64,000 nt of DNA. It comes from Lysinibacillus sphaericus OT4b.31. GTDB lineage: Bacteria; Bacillota; Bacilli; Bacillales_A; Planococcaceae. Position 1 is the stretch's first letter; every line of letters starts with the position of its first letter. The stretch is from positions 3,817,751 through 3,881,750 of the forward strand of contig NZ_KB933398.1 of the NCBI RefSeq assembly GCF_000392615.1, written 5' to 3'. This document shows, piece by piece, positions 25,226 through 34,461 of this stretch. The notes beneath the pieces were generated by a model. That model was not told where the DNA came from. It made no database searches and saw only the letters and a list, made by a program, of their open reading frames with translations. Both the position numbers and the translations under genes were made by a program.

Positions 25226-25681
25226 TTACTTATTTATATATTTGATGACTGCCATTTCTTTACCGAATTTATCCCCATTATCAATAAACCCTAAACTAGA
25301 ATATAAACGATGGGCACCCTTATTTTCTGGGTGATAACCAACTACAATTTTCTTCGCATTCGGTAATTTAGCTACCTCCGAAATCATTAATTCAGTAGCT
25401 TTTTTACCAATTCCCTTCCCTTGGAAATGCTTATCAACCATAATTCTATAGACCCAATAGCCACCAAGTTCCTCTGTTACAGAATTAAACATTAAAAACC
25501 CTACAATTTTTTCTTCAAAATAAATGGCATACGGTTTTAATGTCGGTTCAAACTTTGACTGCGCTATTGAGATAGCATTTGGTTCTATAAAAGCTGTTTG
25601 TTCTTTTGATAATTCTAGTACACAACATTCATACCAATTTTCTGCATTTACTTCTACAATTTTTACATTATTGTTATTCAC
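25226..25681 (-). CDS. GNAT-family N-acetyltransferase (polyamine-acetyltransferase-like)
   Basis: This 151-aa enzyme has the acetyl-CoA site at DKHFQGKGIGKKATELM and the late NKGAHRLYSSLGFIDNGDKFGKEM. The N-terminus (WYECCVLELSKEQTAFIEPNAISIAQSKF) resembles the BltD/PaiA-type polyamine acetyltransferases. It starts at GTG behind GAAAGGGG. It lies downstream of an MFS gene on the same strand, separated by a possible leader peptide at 25724-25780. Confidence 0.88.
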   Translation of the reverse strand: MNNNNVKIVEVNAENWYECCVLELSKEQTAFIEPNAISIAQSKFEPTLKPYAIYFEEKIVGFLMFNSVTEELGGYWVYRIMVDKHFQGKGIGKKATELMISEVAKLPNAKKIVVGYHPENKGAHRLYSSLGFIDNGDKFGKEMAVIKYINK

Positions 25682-25723
25682 AAATTTTCCCCTTTCGAAT
25701 GTGAGGAAACGCTAATACTTTTG

Positions 25724-25780
25724 TTAATTAAACGTTATCCCCCAGTATTTAAAATGGATAAAAATGGTATTGTTTGTCAT
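25724..25780 (-). CDS. Possible 18-aa leader peptide
   Basis: An 18-codon frame (MTNNTIFIHFKYWGITFN) follows a near-ideal AAAGGAGGAGG with 5 nt spacing. It lies between the MFS gene and the acetyltransferase, 42 nt before the latter's GTG. The very strong site suggests it is translated, either as a leader for attenuation or as the surviving start of a lost gene. There is no homology evidence. Confidence 0.35.
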   Translation of the reverse strand: MTNNTIFIHFKYWGITFN

Positions 25781-25874
25781 AATGACCTCCTCCTTTCAAA
25801 GTTCGCCTACATTGTAAATCGAATTTTCAGTCTTTATACATATTTCATATTTCTATAAAGTAATTTTCTACGTG

Positions 25875-27086
25875 TTAAACCTGCATCTTTTTGTTAAAGC
25901 TTCGCTTCCCTACATAGAAGAAGTAAATCCCTAATAAAGATATGAAAGCCATAAATAAAAACATGGTTGTCCCGCCATACGTAGATAACAAGATACCTCC
26001 GAACCAGGGACCCAAGAAATTGCCAAACTCCCCTAAACTTTGAGCTCCATAATAAGTACCTCTTAAATGCTGTGGTGTAATCTCATCTACTTGAGCATAT
26101 TCAGCAGGAATGACCAGTATTTCACCTAAAGTAAATACAAACATCGAAATAATAAAGGCAATCCAAATAGTAGAAAAGGCAAATCCGATTTCTCCAACTG
26201 CAAATAGCATGCAGCCATAAGCAATTCTTTGAATTAAAGTAAAACGCTCTGACCATCTGGTTAACGGAATTTGCACTATAAGTACGGTAAATCCGTTGAC
26301 ACTCATTAATATCGCAAATAACTTTACTCCATCAATAATATTTGCCTGTAGGTATTGAGAGAGTGTTACTGACATTTGACCATGTACAGTCGTTAATAAG
26401 ATGCCACCTATAATAAATAACATTAAGGGTACATCACTACGTAAGGTATGCCATAAGAGAGCCACATTCATGTTATCTTTCGATACAGCTCCATTGTTAT
26501 GCTTAGAGTCCTTGATAGCTCTAAGCATAAAGTATATAACAACTGCATAGATGACATAAATTGAGGATGTTAAGATAAATGCTATCGTACTGCCCCCAAT
26601 TCCTAAAAAGGCACCTAGCATAGGCCCTATCGCGTAACCAAGATTAGAAGCTAAATATCGATTAGCGAACATTTTATATCTTTTATTATCTGGTGTTAAA
26701 TCGGCCATTAATGCCTTTGATACCGTTCCAAAGAAAGCTTGCGCAATTCCCCTGATTATACTAAAAATCAATAAAAAAATAATATTCGTGGTAGAAATAA
26801 AACCAATAAAAGCAATACTTAACCCTATCAAAGAGAGGATCATCAATTTCTTTCTTCCAATAAAATCTGACAGGACACCTCCAATCAATCCACAGAAAGT
26901 ACCTGCTAAAGGACCTACACCTATGATAAACCCGATAGTAGCAAAATCTAAATTTGCAGACTGACTTAGAAAAATTGCTAAAAAAGGCATACTCATTGAG
27001 CTTGTTAAAGTAATTAAAACAGTTCCAAATACTAATATATGAACAATTGGATGAAATTCTTTTAAGTAACTCTTAATTTTGTCCAT
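25875..27086 (-). CDS. MFS transporter
   Basis: This 403-aa transporter has 12 helices and the MFS helix 2-3 motif GGVLSDFIGRKKLM, then SKALMADLTPDNKRYKMFANRYLASNLGYAIGPMLGAFLG, typical of the multidrug MdtG/YttB-like branch. A longer frame to a TTG at 27134 has no ribosome-binding site, so I chose the ATG at 27086 after GAAAGAGAG, though its spacing is long. A GntR-family gene precedes it on the same strand and may control it. Confidence 0.87.
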   Translation of the reverse strand: MDKIKSYLKEFHPIVHILVFGTVLITLTSSMSMPFLAIFLSQSANLDFATIGFIIGVGPLAGTFCGLIGGVLSDFIGRKKLMILSLIGLSIAFIGFISTTNIIFLLIFSIIRGIAQAFFGTVSKALMADLTPDNKRYKMFANRYLASNLGYAIGPMLGAFLGIGGSTIAFILTSSIYVIYAVVIYFMLRAIKDSKHNNGAVSKDNMNVALLWHTLRSDVPLMLFIIGGILLTTVHGQMSVTLSQYLQANIIDGVKLFAILMSVNGFTVLIVQIPLTRWSERFTLIQRIAYGCMLFAVGEIGFAFSTIWIAFIISMFVFTLGEILVIPAEYAQVDEITPQHLRGTYYGAQSLGEFGNFLGPWFGGILLSTYGGTTMFLFMAFISLLGIYFFYVGKRSFNKKMQV

Positions 27087-27193
27087 TAAATAATTTTGCT
27101 CTCTTTCTACAAAATTTCCATTTCTATGGCCCAAATAAACTATGATTATTGATTGAAAGCTTTTGTGAACTTATCTATCTTCTTTATCTTGTA

Positions 27194-27862
27194 TTAAAAT
27201 ATATGCTGTTCAATTCTAGAAAAACTTTGTCTCCAATTCTTTTCTATTTCATCAAGAACTAAAGGTAAGTTTCTTTGTTTTAGTGCAGTTATAATCAGAT
27301 TATGTTCCTCGTAAGAAAAATGAACATCCTCTACCTCATCAAAATAATATAATTCTACTCGTTTGAGCTTTTGCTTAATACCTTCCAGTATTCGTTTCAA
27401 TTCCTCATTTGTAGAAACTTCTATATAAGTGGAGTGGAATTCATTATCACACTCTACCGCTACTAATTGATTTCTCTCTTCTATTGCTTTTTTAAGTTCA
27501 AGATTGATTTTCTCCATCCTTTGCAGATGCTCATCCCCAATTTTCTCAAAGGACTGTTCCATAGCCAATCGATCTAGCGTCCAACCAATCGAATAGAGGT
27601 GTAATACTTCATGAGCATAAATAGGCGAAACAGTAGTTGAACGATTAGGCTTGGTCTGTACAAATCCTTCATCCTCCAACCGTAATAATGCTTCTCTAAT
27701 AGGCGTACGACTCACACCTAATAATTCTGCTAATTCCTTGTCGCGCAATTGTTGCGCTGGTTTTAGGGTTCCATCTACGATCCAATCTCTTAAAACCGTG
27801 TAGGCTTCCTCACGCACAAAAGTACGCTTAAGTGTTTTCTTTACCTGCAATTGATCCAACAT
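27194..27862 (-). CDS. GntR-family regulator, FadR subfamily
   Basis: This 222-aa regulator has an N-terminal winged helix (EEAYTVLRDWIVDGTLKPAQQLRDKELAELLGVSRTPIREALLRLEDEGFV) and an all-helical FCD ligand domain with the usual metal-site pattern (CDNEFHSTYIE, and His in EEHNLIITAL). FadR-type members respond to organic acids or other small carboxylates. The ATG at 27862 follows GGGGG with correct spacing; the frame to 27919 is longer than the family norm. It lies between an MFS gene and a RidA gene and may control either. Confidence 0.9.
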   Translation of the reverse strand: MLDQLQVKKTLKRTFVREEAYTVLRDWIVDGTLKPAQQLRDKELAELLGVSRTPIREALLRLEDEGFVQTKPNRSTTVSPIYAHEVLHLYSIGWTLDRLAMEQSFEKIGDEHLQRMEKINLELKKAIEERNQLVAVECDNEFHSTYIEVSTNEELKRILEGIKQKLKRVELYYFDEVEDVHFSYEEHNLIITALKQRNLPLVLDEIEKNWRQSFSRIEQHIF

Positions 27863-28018
27863 TTCCGACCCCCATAAACATTTTATACACATTTTAGTAA
27901 TATGTAATATATCACACACTAAAGATATTTTCCTTATTTTTCATAAGAAAACAATGTTCTTCCATTAAAATATTTCTTTAGAGCATTTAAACGTTTGGTA
28001 AATCTCCGATAACTACAA

Positions 28019-28051
28019 CAATCCATGGAAACAATACGTTCCCATGGATTG
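28019..28051. terminator. Long hairpin after the RidA gene
   Basis: CAATCCATGG and CCATGGATTG form a perfect stem, extended by GAAC/GTTT with one wobble pair, around a 5-nt loop. It lies just past the RidA stop on the minus strand. No T-run follows. Confidence 0.6.
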
Positions 28052-28065
28052 GATGAGGTGTGTTA

Positions 28066-28464
28066 CTATGCTTTTGCTGCCCAAATCTCTATTTCTATTT
28101 GAATTTCTGGTAAACCTAACTCCGAAATATAGCCAATCGTCATTGCTGGATAGTCATTGCCGAATAGTTTTTCCCATTCAGCATACAAGTAGTCCCAATC
28201 AATTTTTTCTATTGCCCATATGTTCACTTTAATAATGCCTTCAGCTGTTAAACCTTCCGAGTCCAATACTACCTTAATATTATGAAAAGTATTTGTGATT
28301 TGATCATTCATACTATGTGGCATTCGACCATTTTGATCTAATCCAATTTGACCCGATGTCACATATAACTCTGAATTTCTAGGGATTTTCGTAATATGCG
28401 TGTAATTCCCTACTGGATTAGGCATTCCCTGTGGATTTTTTCTAATGATTTTAGTGTTTTTCAT
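28066..28464 (-). CDS. RidA/YjgF-family protein
   Basis: This 132-aa protein is a trimeric RidA-family enamine/imine deaminase or relative. Visible are NPVGNYTHITKIPRNSELYVTSGQIGLD and the C-terminal ELGLPEIQIEIEIWAAKA. The canonical deaminase Arg in the RNIxxxL position near residue 105 is not evident, so this may belong to a non-deaminating subgroup. AAAGGCGAGG precedes the ATG. A second RidA-type gene is at 30233. Confidence 0.9.
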   Translation of the reverse strand: MKNTKIIRKNPQGMPNPVGNYTHITKIPRNSELYVTSGQIGLDQNGRMPHSMNDQITNTFHNIKVVLDSEGLTAEGIIKVNIWAIEKIDWDYLYAEWEKLFGNDYPAMTIGYISELGLPEIQIEIEIWAAKA

Positions 28465-28819
28465 ATTATTTACCTCGCCTTTTAATAGTTTCTACTGTAC
28501 TTCCTTTTTATCATTTTTTGGGCACACTTCTCCCTTGAAAAATGATTCTAGAAAAAAACAGCAGTAGAGTATCCATATCCAGACGATAAAAGCTTCAGTA
28601 ATCTTTTTTTCATGAATTGAATACCCCTTTCTGTTAATAGGACAAGATAGTAATTTCTATATTTATTATACACAAAAACGCTCAATGTTTACATTATATT
28701 CTATTATTTACGTCAATTCATACAAACCAATATAGGCAAATTTAAAATACACAATACCAATAAATAAAATGAAAGCATGCGCATAAGAGCGATGCTTCCA
28801 TTTTTAGAATGAGGCAATG
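28465..28819. other. Intergenic region
   Basis: About 355 AT-rich bases upstream of the RidA gene and downstream of the AI-2E-type gene. The terminator at 28771-28800 is the only structure I can support. Confidence 0.5.
28771..28800 (-). terminator. Terminator of the AI-2E-type transporter gene
   Basis: GAAAGCAT pairs with ATGCTTC, with GCGC/GAGC-type pairing inside, and a T-rich tract follows on the minus strand. Confidence 0.75.
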
Positions 28820-29881
28820 TTAGTCAATTTGATTGCCGTTATTATCCTGAACTGCAACTTTTTTCTGCAAATCTACCTCTGGAGCAGACGTCACACCCAG
28901 AATATCGAGAAGGAACATGAACAGTGGAATCCCGATGATTAGTCCCCAGACACCTAGGAAATGTTCCGAGAAGAGGATCACGATAAATGTATAGAAAATT
29001 GGAAGATTCGTCTTTGCCGACATCAACTTCGGGTTTAAGAAATACGCCTCAAGTGCATGTAGCACTACAACGATGATTAGAATATAGACTATGTGCATTA
29101 ATCCACCGATACTATAGGCAATAATACTGAGCGGAATCAATGAAATGATAACGCCTGCGACAGGAATCAATCCAAGTATGAAGAGCATGATTCCTAATGC
29201 AATCAAATGTGGGAATCCCATGAAGTACAACGCAATAACAGATACAACACAGTTCACAGCTGCAATAACAAATTGTGCTTCGATGACCTTACCGAACGAC
29301 CGAACGAATATTTTGCAGAAATACGTTAGTTCATCGTAAAGTGGACCAATCTTGCTATCCTTGAATTTCGCTGTAAACTCCGTAATGCGTTTTTTCTCGA
29401 GAAGAATAAACAAGCTTAAAATCAGTGCGATGAACACATGCATGATAACTTTACCAATATTCGTGAGATTTGTAAGTGTGAGGTCCACACCTTGCTCCAA
29501 ATATTTACCTAGCTCAATCTTCTCGAAAGTTGGAGCCAAATACCTCGCAATCTCATTATCATTCGGATTGAGGTTAAATGCTGCAATAAGATTAAACAAT
29601 TGTGTAATTTGCTGACTTACGACTGGTAAATACTTATAGATAACAGCAACAATACCCGCTACAAGTAGAAGGTAAAGAGTAACAATCACAGCTTTCTCAT
29701 TTATCGGTGCGATTCGTCTGAGCCTTTTAGTCACACCAGTAGAGAGTTCATTCATCAGATAGGTGATAATGAATGTAAGCAGAATAAGATTGATCATACT
29801 CCACATCAGATATAGTGCAACTGCGACCCCTATTAGAATAATAAAACGTTTAAATCCATTACTTCGAAAAAAATCAACCAT
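28820..29881 (-). CDS. AI-2E family (PerM/YdgG-type) membrane transporter
   Basis: This 353-aa integral membrane protein has two helices at the N-terminus, a soluble insert (about 95-150) and 5-6 C-terminal helices. The family signature appears as LGIMLFILGLIPVAGVIISLIPLSIIAY, PKLMSAKTNLP and GVWGLIIGIPLFMFLLDILG. Members include the E. coli protein said to export autoinducer-2 and sodium/proton antiporters, so the substrate is uncertain. GAAGGGTG precedes the ATG. It is transcribed alone. Confidence 0.92.
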   Translation of the reverse strand: MVDFFRSNGFKRFIILIGVAVALYLMWSMINLILLTFIITYLMNELSTGVTKRLRRIAPINEKAVIVTLYLLLVAGIVAVIYKYLPVVSQQITQLFNLIAAFNLNPNDNEIARYLAPTFEKIELGKYLEQGVDLTLTNLTNIGKVIMHVFIALILSLFILLEKKRITEFTAKFKDSKIGPLYDELTYFCKIFVRSFGKVIEAQFVIAAVNCVVSVIALYFMGFPHLIALGIMLFILGLIPVAGVIISLIPLSIIAYSIGGLMHIVYILIIVVVLHALEAYFLNPKLMSAKTNLPIFYTFIVILFSEHFLGVWGLIIGIPLFMFLLDILGVTSAPEVDLQKKVAVQDNNGNQID

Positions 29882-30232
29882 GCATTCACACCCTTCAAAA
29901 AAACGGCTTCTCTGCCTTTACGGTTTGATTTGTTCATTTATCGTGAGATACATTAACATATATAATAGGAAAGTAGAAAATATATTTTGATATCTAAACA
30001 AATATTTTTTATGCTATATACTTTCAAAAAATGATAAACCATTGAGCTTAACAGCTAAAAAATCCATAATTAGAAGAATATTCACATAATCCAAAAGAAT
30101 AAGTAAAAACAGACCTATTTTAACTATATAGCTAAAAACGCTGTTTGACAAAGGATTAATCGAAATGGCGTTATTCTTCTTCGAATGTGAATGTTTTTTT
30201 ATAAAAAAGTTTAATCAGCAAAGGATGATTCT
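29882..30232. other. Intergenic region between divergent genes
   Basis: About 350 AT-rich bases hold the promoters of the AI-2E-type and second RidA genes. A TTGACA at about 30147 could be a -35 for the RidA gene, but no clear -10 follows at 17 bp. Nothing else recognised. Confidence 0.45.
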
Positions 30233-30625
30233 ATGAAAACCTCAAGAAATCCAAAGGACATTCACCCTCCAGTGGCTCCTTATGTCCACCAAATTGAAGT
30301 AACTGGGCCAACTAGATGGCTAACATTATCTGGACAATTAGGGATGAGCGTAGATGGAACAGTACCTGAAGATTCTTTAGAACAGATGCAGATAGCATTA
30401 GACAATATCCTAAAAAATCTTACATCGGCTAACATGGGGGTTCAAGATTTGACCAAACTAGTTTTTTATTTTGTCGGAGAAAATGACGCCAATCAGAGAC
30501 GTCAGATTATAAAAGATTTTCTCGGAGATCACCTACCGTGTACAACAATGATTTATGTAGTCGCATTAGCTGCACCAACCTTTAAAGTTGAAATCGATGC
30601 TTGGGCATGTAAGGAAATTGAATAA
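30233..30625 (+). CDS. RidA/YjgF-family protein (second copy)
   Basis: This 130-aa protein shares the RidA fold: RWLTLSGQLGMSVDGTVPEDSLEQMQIALDNILKNL, then DLTKLVFYFVG and the C-terminal PTFKVEIDAWACKE. It is clearly different from the gene at 28066. The catalytic Arg of bona fide RidA is not obvious. AAAGGATG-type ribosome binding lies upstream of the ATG. Confidence 0.9.
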   Translation: MKTSRNPKDIHPPVAPYVHQIEVTGPTRWLTLSGQLGMSVDGTVPEDSLEQMQIALDNILKNLTSANMGVQDLTKLVFYFVGENDANQRRQIIKDFLGDHLPCTTMIYVVALAAPTFKVEIDAWACKEIE

Positions 30626-30661
30626 CGGTATAGGTAATATATGCTTGCTTGAAGATTAATT

Positions 30662-30702
30662 CCCCTTATCTTATTGATAATTTGTAACAACAGGATAAGG
30701 GG
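30662..30702. terminator. Bidirectional hairpin between convergent genes
   Basis: CCCCTTATC pairs perfectly with GATAAGGGG around a 23-nt loop, between the ends of the RidA and GNAT genes. Confidence 0.6.
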
Positions 30703-30711
30703 GGATGCACA

Positions 30712-31260
30712 TTAATAGCTGTCGAATTTCATATTAAACCACTCTTCTCTTAAAATGCCCATTCGGATAGAATCGTAATAATGACCGTTATAATAACGAA
30801 CCTTACGAATTCGTGCTTCCATTTGCATTCCAAGTTTTTGACCCACACGAATCATTCGTTCATTACCAGACCAAGTAGTAAACCCTACTCGTACAATAGG
30901 GAGTGTAGAAAACAAATGATTTATCCAGAGCTTCAACGCCTTTGTTCCAAAACCTTTTCCCCACGTATTAGCTTCGTGAAATACAATACCCATTTCAAGC
31001 CATTTAGAAGGCTCGTGCTCCCAATAGTATGAAATAACCCCTCTTACAATACCATTTACTTCTATCACCCAGAAATCCTCACGGTTTATCCATTTTTCAC
31101 TCATTGGTATAAAATCCTCATAAGTCATAGGTACATGAGGAAAATAGGGTGCATCCCACAGTTTCCACTCTGGTTGCTCGTCTTTATAAATTAATTGCCA
31201 TAAGCGAGGTAAATCTTCTTGTTTAATTGGTCTAATGGTTAATCCATCTTCAGCGTACAT
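30712..31260 (-). CDS. GNAT acetyltransferase, RimJ/RimL-like
   Basis: This 182-aa protein has the RimJ/RimL-type layout: LTIRPIKQEDLPRLWQLI at the start, LEMGIVFHEANTWGKGFGTKALKLW for acetyl-CoA binding, and VGFTTWSGNERMIRVGQKLGMQMEARIRKVRYYNGHYYDSI. Such enzymes acetylate N-terminal or small-molecule amines; the substrate is unknown. AGAGGG precedes the ATG. Confidence 0.9.
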   Translation of the reverse strand: MYAEDGLTIRPIKQEDLPRLWQLIYKDEQPEWKLWDAPYFPHVPMTYEDFIPMSEKWINREDFWVIEVNGIVRGVISYYWEHEPSKWLEMGIVFHEANTWGKGFGTKALKLWINHLFSTLPIVRVGFTTWSGNERMIRVGQKLGMQMEARIRKVRYYNGHYYDSIRMGILREEWFNMKFDSY

Positions 31261-31634
31261 AAAATCCCTCTTTTCAATTAATATTCTGCAATAGTTGATT
31301 GAAAAGAGAATTTGATACTCTACTTTTCAATCACTTTTTGTTTCTGTCTCATTTTCATCATTCCTTTCAACTTTTACGTTTCCATTATAAGGTAATTCTG
31401 TTTTTTTGCACTACTAATCAGTAGATATTTTTTAGATGTGCCGCTTCATGTTCAGCATGTTAATGGAAGGTCGAACAAAATTGATTTAAATAGCAGCCTA
31501 TGTTGAAAGCGAAAGACGAAGTTTCAGAGATTAAAGCCACTTTTCTATTCTTGTAATATATTAGAAGAAAGAATACGATGAGTTTTAAACTTGTTACGAT
31601 TAACTAAGCTAATTCAAAAGTAAGGAGAGACATA
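31261..31634. other. Intergenic region between divergent genes
   Basis: About 370 bp with promoters for the GNAT and IclR genes. No gene, RNA or clear operator was recognised. Confidence 0.45.
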
Positions 31635-32387
31635 ATGGAGTCTTATGAAGTATCAACATTAAAAAAGGGCCTTTTAATTTTGGATTTACTACGTGAAAAA
31701 CATGCGCTTACCTTAACTGAAATTATGGAAGAACTATCAATGAATAAGACTTCTGTTTTTCGAATGCTTTATACACTAGAAAAAATGAATTATGTTACAA
31801 AATATAATAAATATTACCAATTAAATTCTCATATTTTTAGAAATGAGCATTTATATTGGCATAATGATATCCAATGGGCTTCTCTTGTAGCCCCCTATCA
31901 TCTAGCAAGGCAAGAACAAATAACCACTTATATTGGTATTTTAGAAGATTGTGAGATGGTCATAAAAAATGTAATTAAGGAGCCTTTTGAGCAACCTGCT
32001 TTTCATGCCATCGATTCTCGAACACCTATGCATTCGAGTGCCCTTGGCAAAGTAGTATTAGCTCATCTCTCACCTGAAAGACAACAAGCAATGTTAAATA
32101 CTATGGAGCTACATACCTATACACCAGAAACTTTTTATGATTACGGACTATTGGTTCCTCATTTACAGGTCATTAAAGCACAAGGATATGCGGTTGATAA
32201 TGAGGAAACAAATCTAGGTAAATGCTGCATTGCAGTTCCAATTTATCGTAATAAAGAAGTAATCGGAGCAATTGCTTTCCATGGTTCGACCGAACAAATT
32301 AAAAAAAACGCCATTCGTTCGTATGTAAAAAAATTAGTGAAGGCAAGTCAACAAGTGACAGTAGAAATTAATTATCTGATAACTTAA
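31635..32387 (+). CDS. IclR-family transcriptional regulator
   Basis: This 250-aa regulator has an N-terminal winged helix (STLKKGLLILDLLREKHALTLTEIMEELSMNKTSVFRMLYTLEKMNYV) and a C-terminal effector domain with SSALGKVVLAHL, the EETNLGKCCIAVPIYRNKEVIGAIAFHG segment being the small-molecule pocket of the family. The conserved Cys in KCCIAVP is present. It precedes an aldo-keto reductase on the same strand, a plausible target. The inducer is unknown. Confidence 0.92.
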   Translation: MESYEVSTLKKGLLILDLLREKHALTLTEIMEELSMNKTSVFRMLYTLEKMNYVTKYNKYYQLNSHIFRNEHLYWHNDIQWASLVAPYHLARQEQITTYIGILEDCEMVIKNVIKEPFEQPAFHAIDSRTPMHSSALGKVVLAHLSPERQQAMLNTMELHTYTPETFYDYGLLVPHLQVIKAQGYAVDNEETNLGKCCIAVPIYRNKEVIGAIAFHGSTEQIKKNAIRSYVKKLVKASQQVTVEINYLIT

Positions 32388-32520
32388 GATGTTCATTTAC
32401 AATTTCTCCTTTTTTTACAATGAAAATGCTTTTGTTTCTATATTCGAAACAACATGTAGCTGTGTTGGTAAAAATTTTTTTTTTGCTCTATGCTGATTAT
32501 AGAAAACACGAGGAGGTAGG

Positions 32521-33456
32521 ATGATGAAATTTCATACGTTAAAGAAAACAACGATCAATATTTCAGAAATTGGTCTTGGTACAAATGCTGTAGGTGGACA
32601 TAACTTATTTGAAAACTTAAATGAACAGGATGGTAAGGAACTAGTCTCCGCTGCACTTGATTTAGGGATAACTTTTATTGATACAGCAGACATTTATGGT
32701 AAAGGACGTTCCGAGGAAATTGTCGGGGAGGTACTGAAAAATTATCGCAGAGAGGATTTCGTGTTAGCGACAAAGGGAGCTAAGCATTGGTTTGAAGATG
32801 GATCAGTCACAGTAGATAATGATCCACAATATTTACGCCAAGCACTCGAGAATAGCTTGCAACGTCTTCAAATGGATTATGTAGATCTTTATTACTTACA
32901 CTTTCCAGATAACGATACTCCGCTAGCTGAGTCGATTGGTGAATTATCACGTCTAAAAGAAGAAGGGAAAATTCGAGCAATAGGAATTTCAAATGTAACA
33001 GTAGATCAACTAAAAGAAGCCAATGTGCATAATGATATTTCAGTTTTACAATCTCCTTACAATATGTTAAACCGTTCAGCAGAGCAAGATCTATTGCCTT
33101 ACTGTATTCAACATGATATTTCATTTATTCCATACGGTCCGCTTGCTTATGGGCTACTTGGTGGTAACTATACAAAAGATTTCAGATTAGATGCAGGAGA
33201 CTGGCGAATATCAAATCCTTTATTCCACGGTGAGCTATTTGAACAAACGTTAGCAAAAGTAGAGGCATTAAAGGAAATCGCTCAGAAGCATCAAACAACA
33301 TTACCCAATTTAGCGCTTGCTTGGTTATTAGCACAAGAGGGTATTGATGCCGTTATTCCAGGAGGAAAGCATAAAAACCAAGTGGCTGCCAATGTAATAG
33401 CGACTGATGTCCTTTTAACAAATGAAGACTTAGTGAATATAGCAAGAATTTTATAA
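32521..33456 (+). CDS. Aldo/keto reductase, IolS/YhdN-like
   Basis: This 311-aa enzyme has the AKR tetrad at Asp54 (FIDTADIYGKG), Tyr59, Lys85 (LATKGAKHW) and His127 (YYLHFPD), plus the C-terminal AVIPGGKHKNQVAANV cofactor segment. It is nearer to the AKR11/IolS type than to the YtbE-like gene at 2228, so these are not recent duplicates. GGAGG precedes two successive ATGs. It follows the IclR gene after about 130 bp. Confidence 0.92.
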   Translation: MMKFHTLKKTTINISEIGLGTNAVGGHNLFENLNEQDGKELVSAALDLGITFIDTADIYGKGRSEEIVGEVLKNYRREDFVLATKGAKHWFEDGSVTVDNDPQYLRQALENSLQRLQMDYVDLYYLHFPDNDTPLAESIGELSRLKEEGKIRAIGISNVTVDQLKEANVHNDISVLQSPYNMLNRSAEQDLLPYCIQHDISFIPYGPLAYGLLGGNYTKDFRLDAGDWRISNPLFHGELFEQTLAKVEALKEIAQKHQTTLPNLALAWLLAQEGIDAVIPGGKHKNQVAANVIATDVLLTNEDLVNIARIL

Positions 33457-33466
33457 TAATAGAACA

Positions 33467-33498
33467 TGCGGAAATGCTGTTAAATCAACATTTCCGCA
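33467..33498. terminator. Bidirectional terminator between convergent genes
   Basis: TGCGGAAATG pairs perfectly with CATTTCCGCA around a 12-nt loop, between the aldo-keto reductase and dioxygenase ends. Confidence 0.75.
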
Positions 33499-33504
33499 AA
33501 TCAC

Positions 33505-34443
33505 TTAATCAAGCGAACGCACTTTGATGGGGATTAATGTTCTTTCTAACTGTTCACGTTGCTGTTCATACTGAGAGGGTAACATTAATTGGCTACCCAT
33601 TGTTTCAGGTGTCTCATCATGTGAGAATCCTGGAGGATCTGTCGCAATTTCAAATAGAATTTCACCGGGTTCGCGGAAATAAATGGCGTTAAAGTAATTA
33701 CGGTCTTTTACTTCCGTTACATGTTGTCCATAATTCATTACATGCTCTTGCCATTCTAAGTGATCCGCATTATCTTTAGCTCTCCATGCAATATGATGTA
33801 CTGTCCCTACACCCATTTGACCCCGTAAGCCTGATACTATTTTTAAATCTACAGTATTTCCAATATCTGCACTTGATTTATAGCGTGTATATTCGCCTTC
33901 TGTTGCTACTTTTTCCAGCCCCATTACACCCGTTAATACCTTGGCTGTTTCTTCAGGATGACTTGAATAAAGCGTTGCACCACCAAATCCCTTAATCGCG
34001 ACCTCTGATGTAACTTCACCAAATGACCATTCGTTTATATCGCCTTCTGCACGTGCAACGATTTCTAATTGAAGTCCATGTGGGTCATCCAATTGAATAA
34101 TTTGTTCACCAAAGCGCTCCGCTTTTTTGAATGGGATGGCAAATTTCGCAAGACGATTTATCCAAAAAGGTAGTGCCCCTTCAGGTACAACATAAGTTGT
34201 TACGCCGACTTGACCATCGCCAATTTGTCCTTTATAAGCATTTGCCCATGGAAAGAACGTAATAATCGTACCGGGTTTACCACCTTTGTTACCAAAATAA
34301 AGATGATATGTGCCCGGGTCATCAAAATTTACCGTTTGTTTAACTAAACGTAAGCCTAAAATACCTGCATAAAAATCAATATTCTCCTGTGGATGCCCCA
34401 CAATGGCTGTGATATGGTGAATACCTGCTGTATGTTTGTTCAT
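33505..34443 (-). CDS. Ring-cleaving dioxygenase, MhqO/MhqA-like VOC protein
   Basis: This 312-aa protein has two glyoxalase-type halves with metal ligands visible in GIHHITAIVGHPQENIDFYAG, VGTVHHIAWRAKD and REPGEILFEIATDPPGF. It matches the hydroquinone-type dioxygenases MhqO/MhqA of B. subtilis, which cleave catechol or hydroquinone adducts during quinone stress. An MhqR-type operator lies 130 bp upstream. An ATG at 34461 is in frame, but AAAGG favours the ATG at 34443, and the shorter form fits the family. Confidence 0.92.
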   Translation of the reverse strand: MNKHTAGIHHITAIVGHPQENIDFYAGILGLRLVKQTVNFDDPGTYHLYFGNKGGKPGTIITFFPWANAYKGQIGDGQVGVTTYVVPEGALPFWINRLAKFAIPFKKAERFGEQIIQLDDPHGLQLEIVARAEGDINEWSFGEVTSEVAIKGFGGATLYSSHPEETAKVLTGVMGLEKVATEGEYTRYKSSADIGNTVDLKIVSGLRGQMGVGTVHHIAWRAKDNADHLEWQEHVMNYGQHVTEVKDRNYFNAIYFREPGEILFEIATDPPGFSHDETPETMGSQLMLPSQYEQQREQLERTLIPIKVRSLD

Positions 34444-34461
34444 ATTGACAACGCCTTTCAT

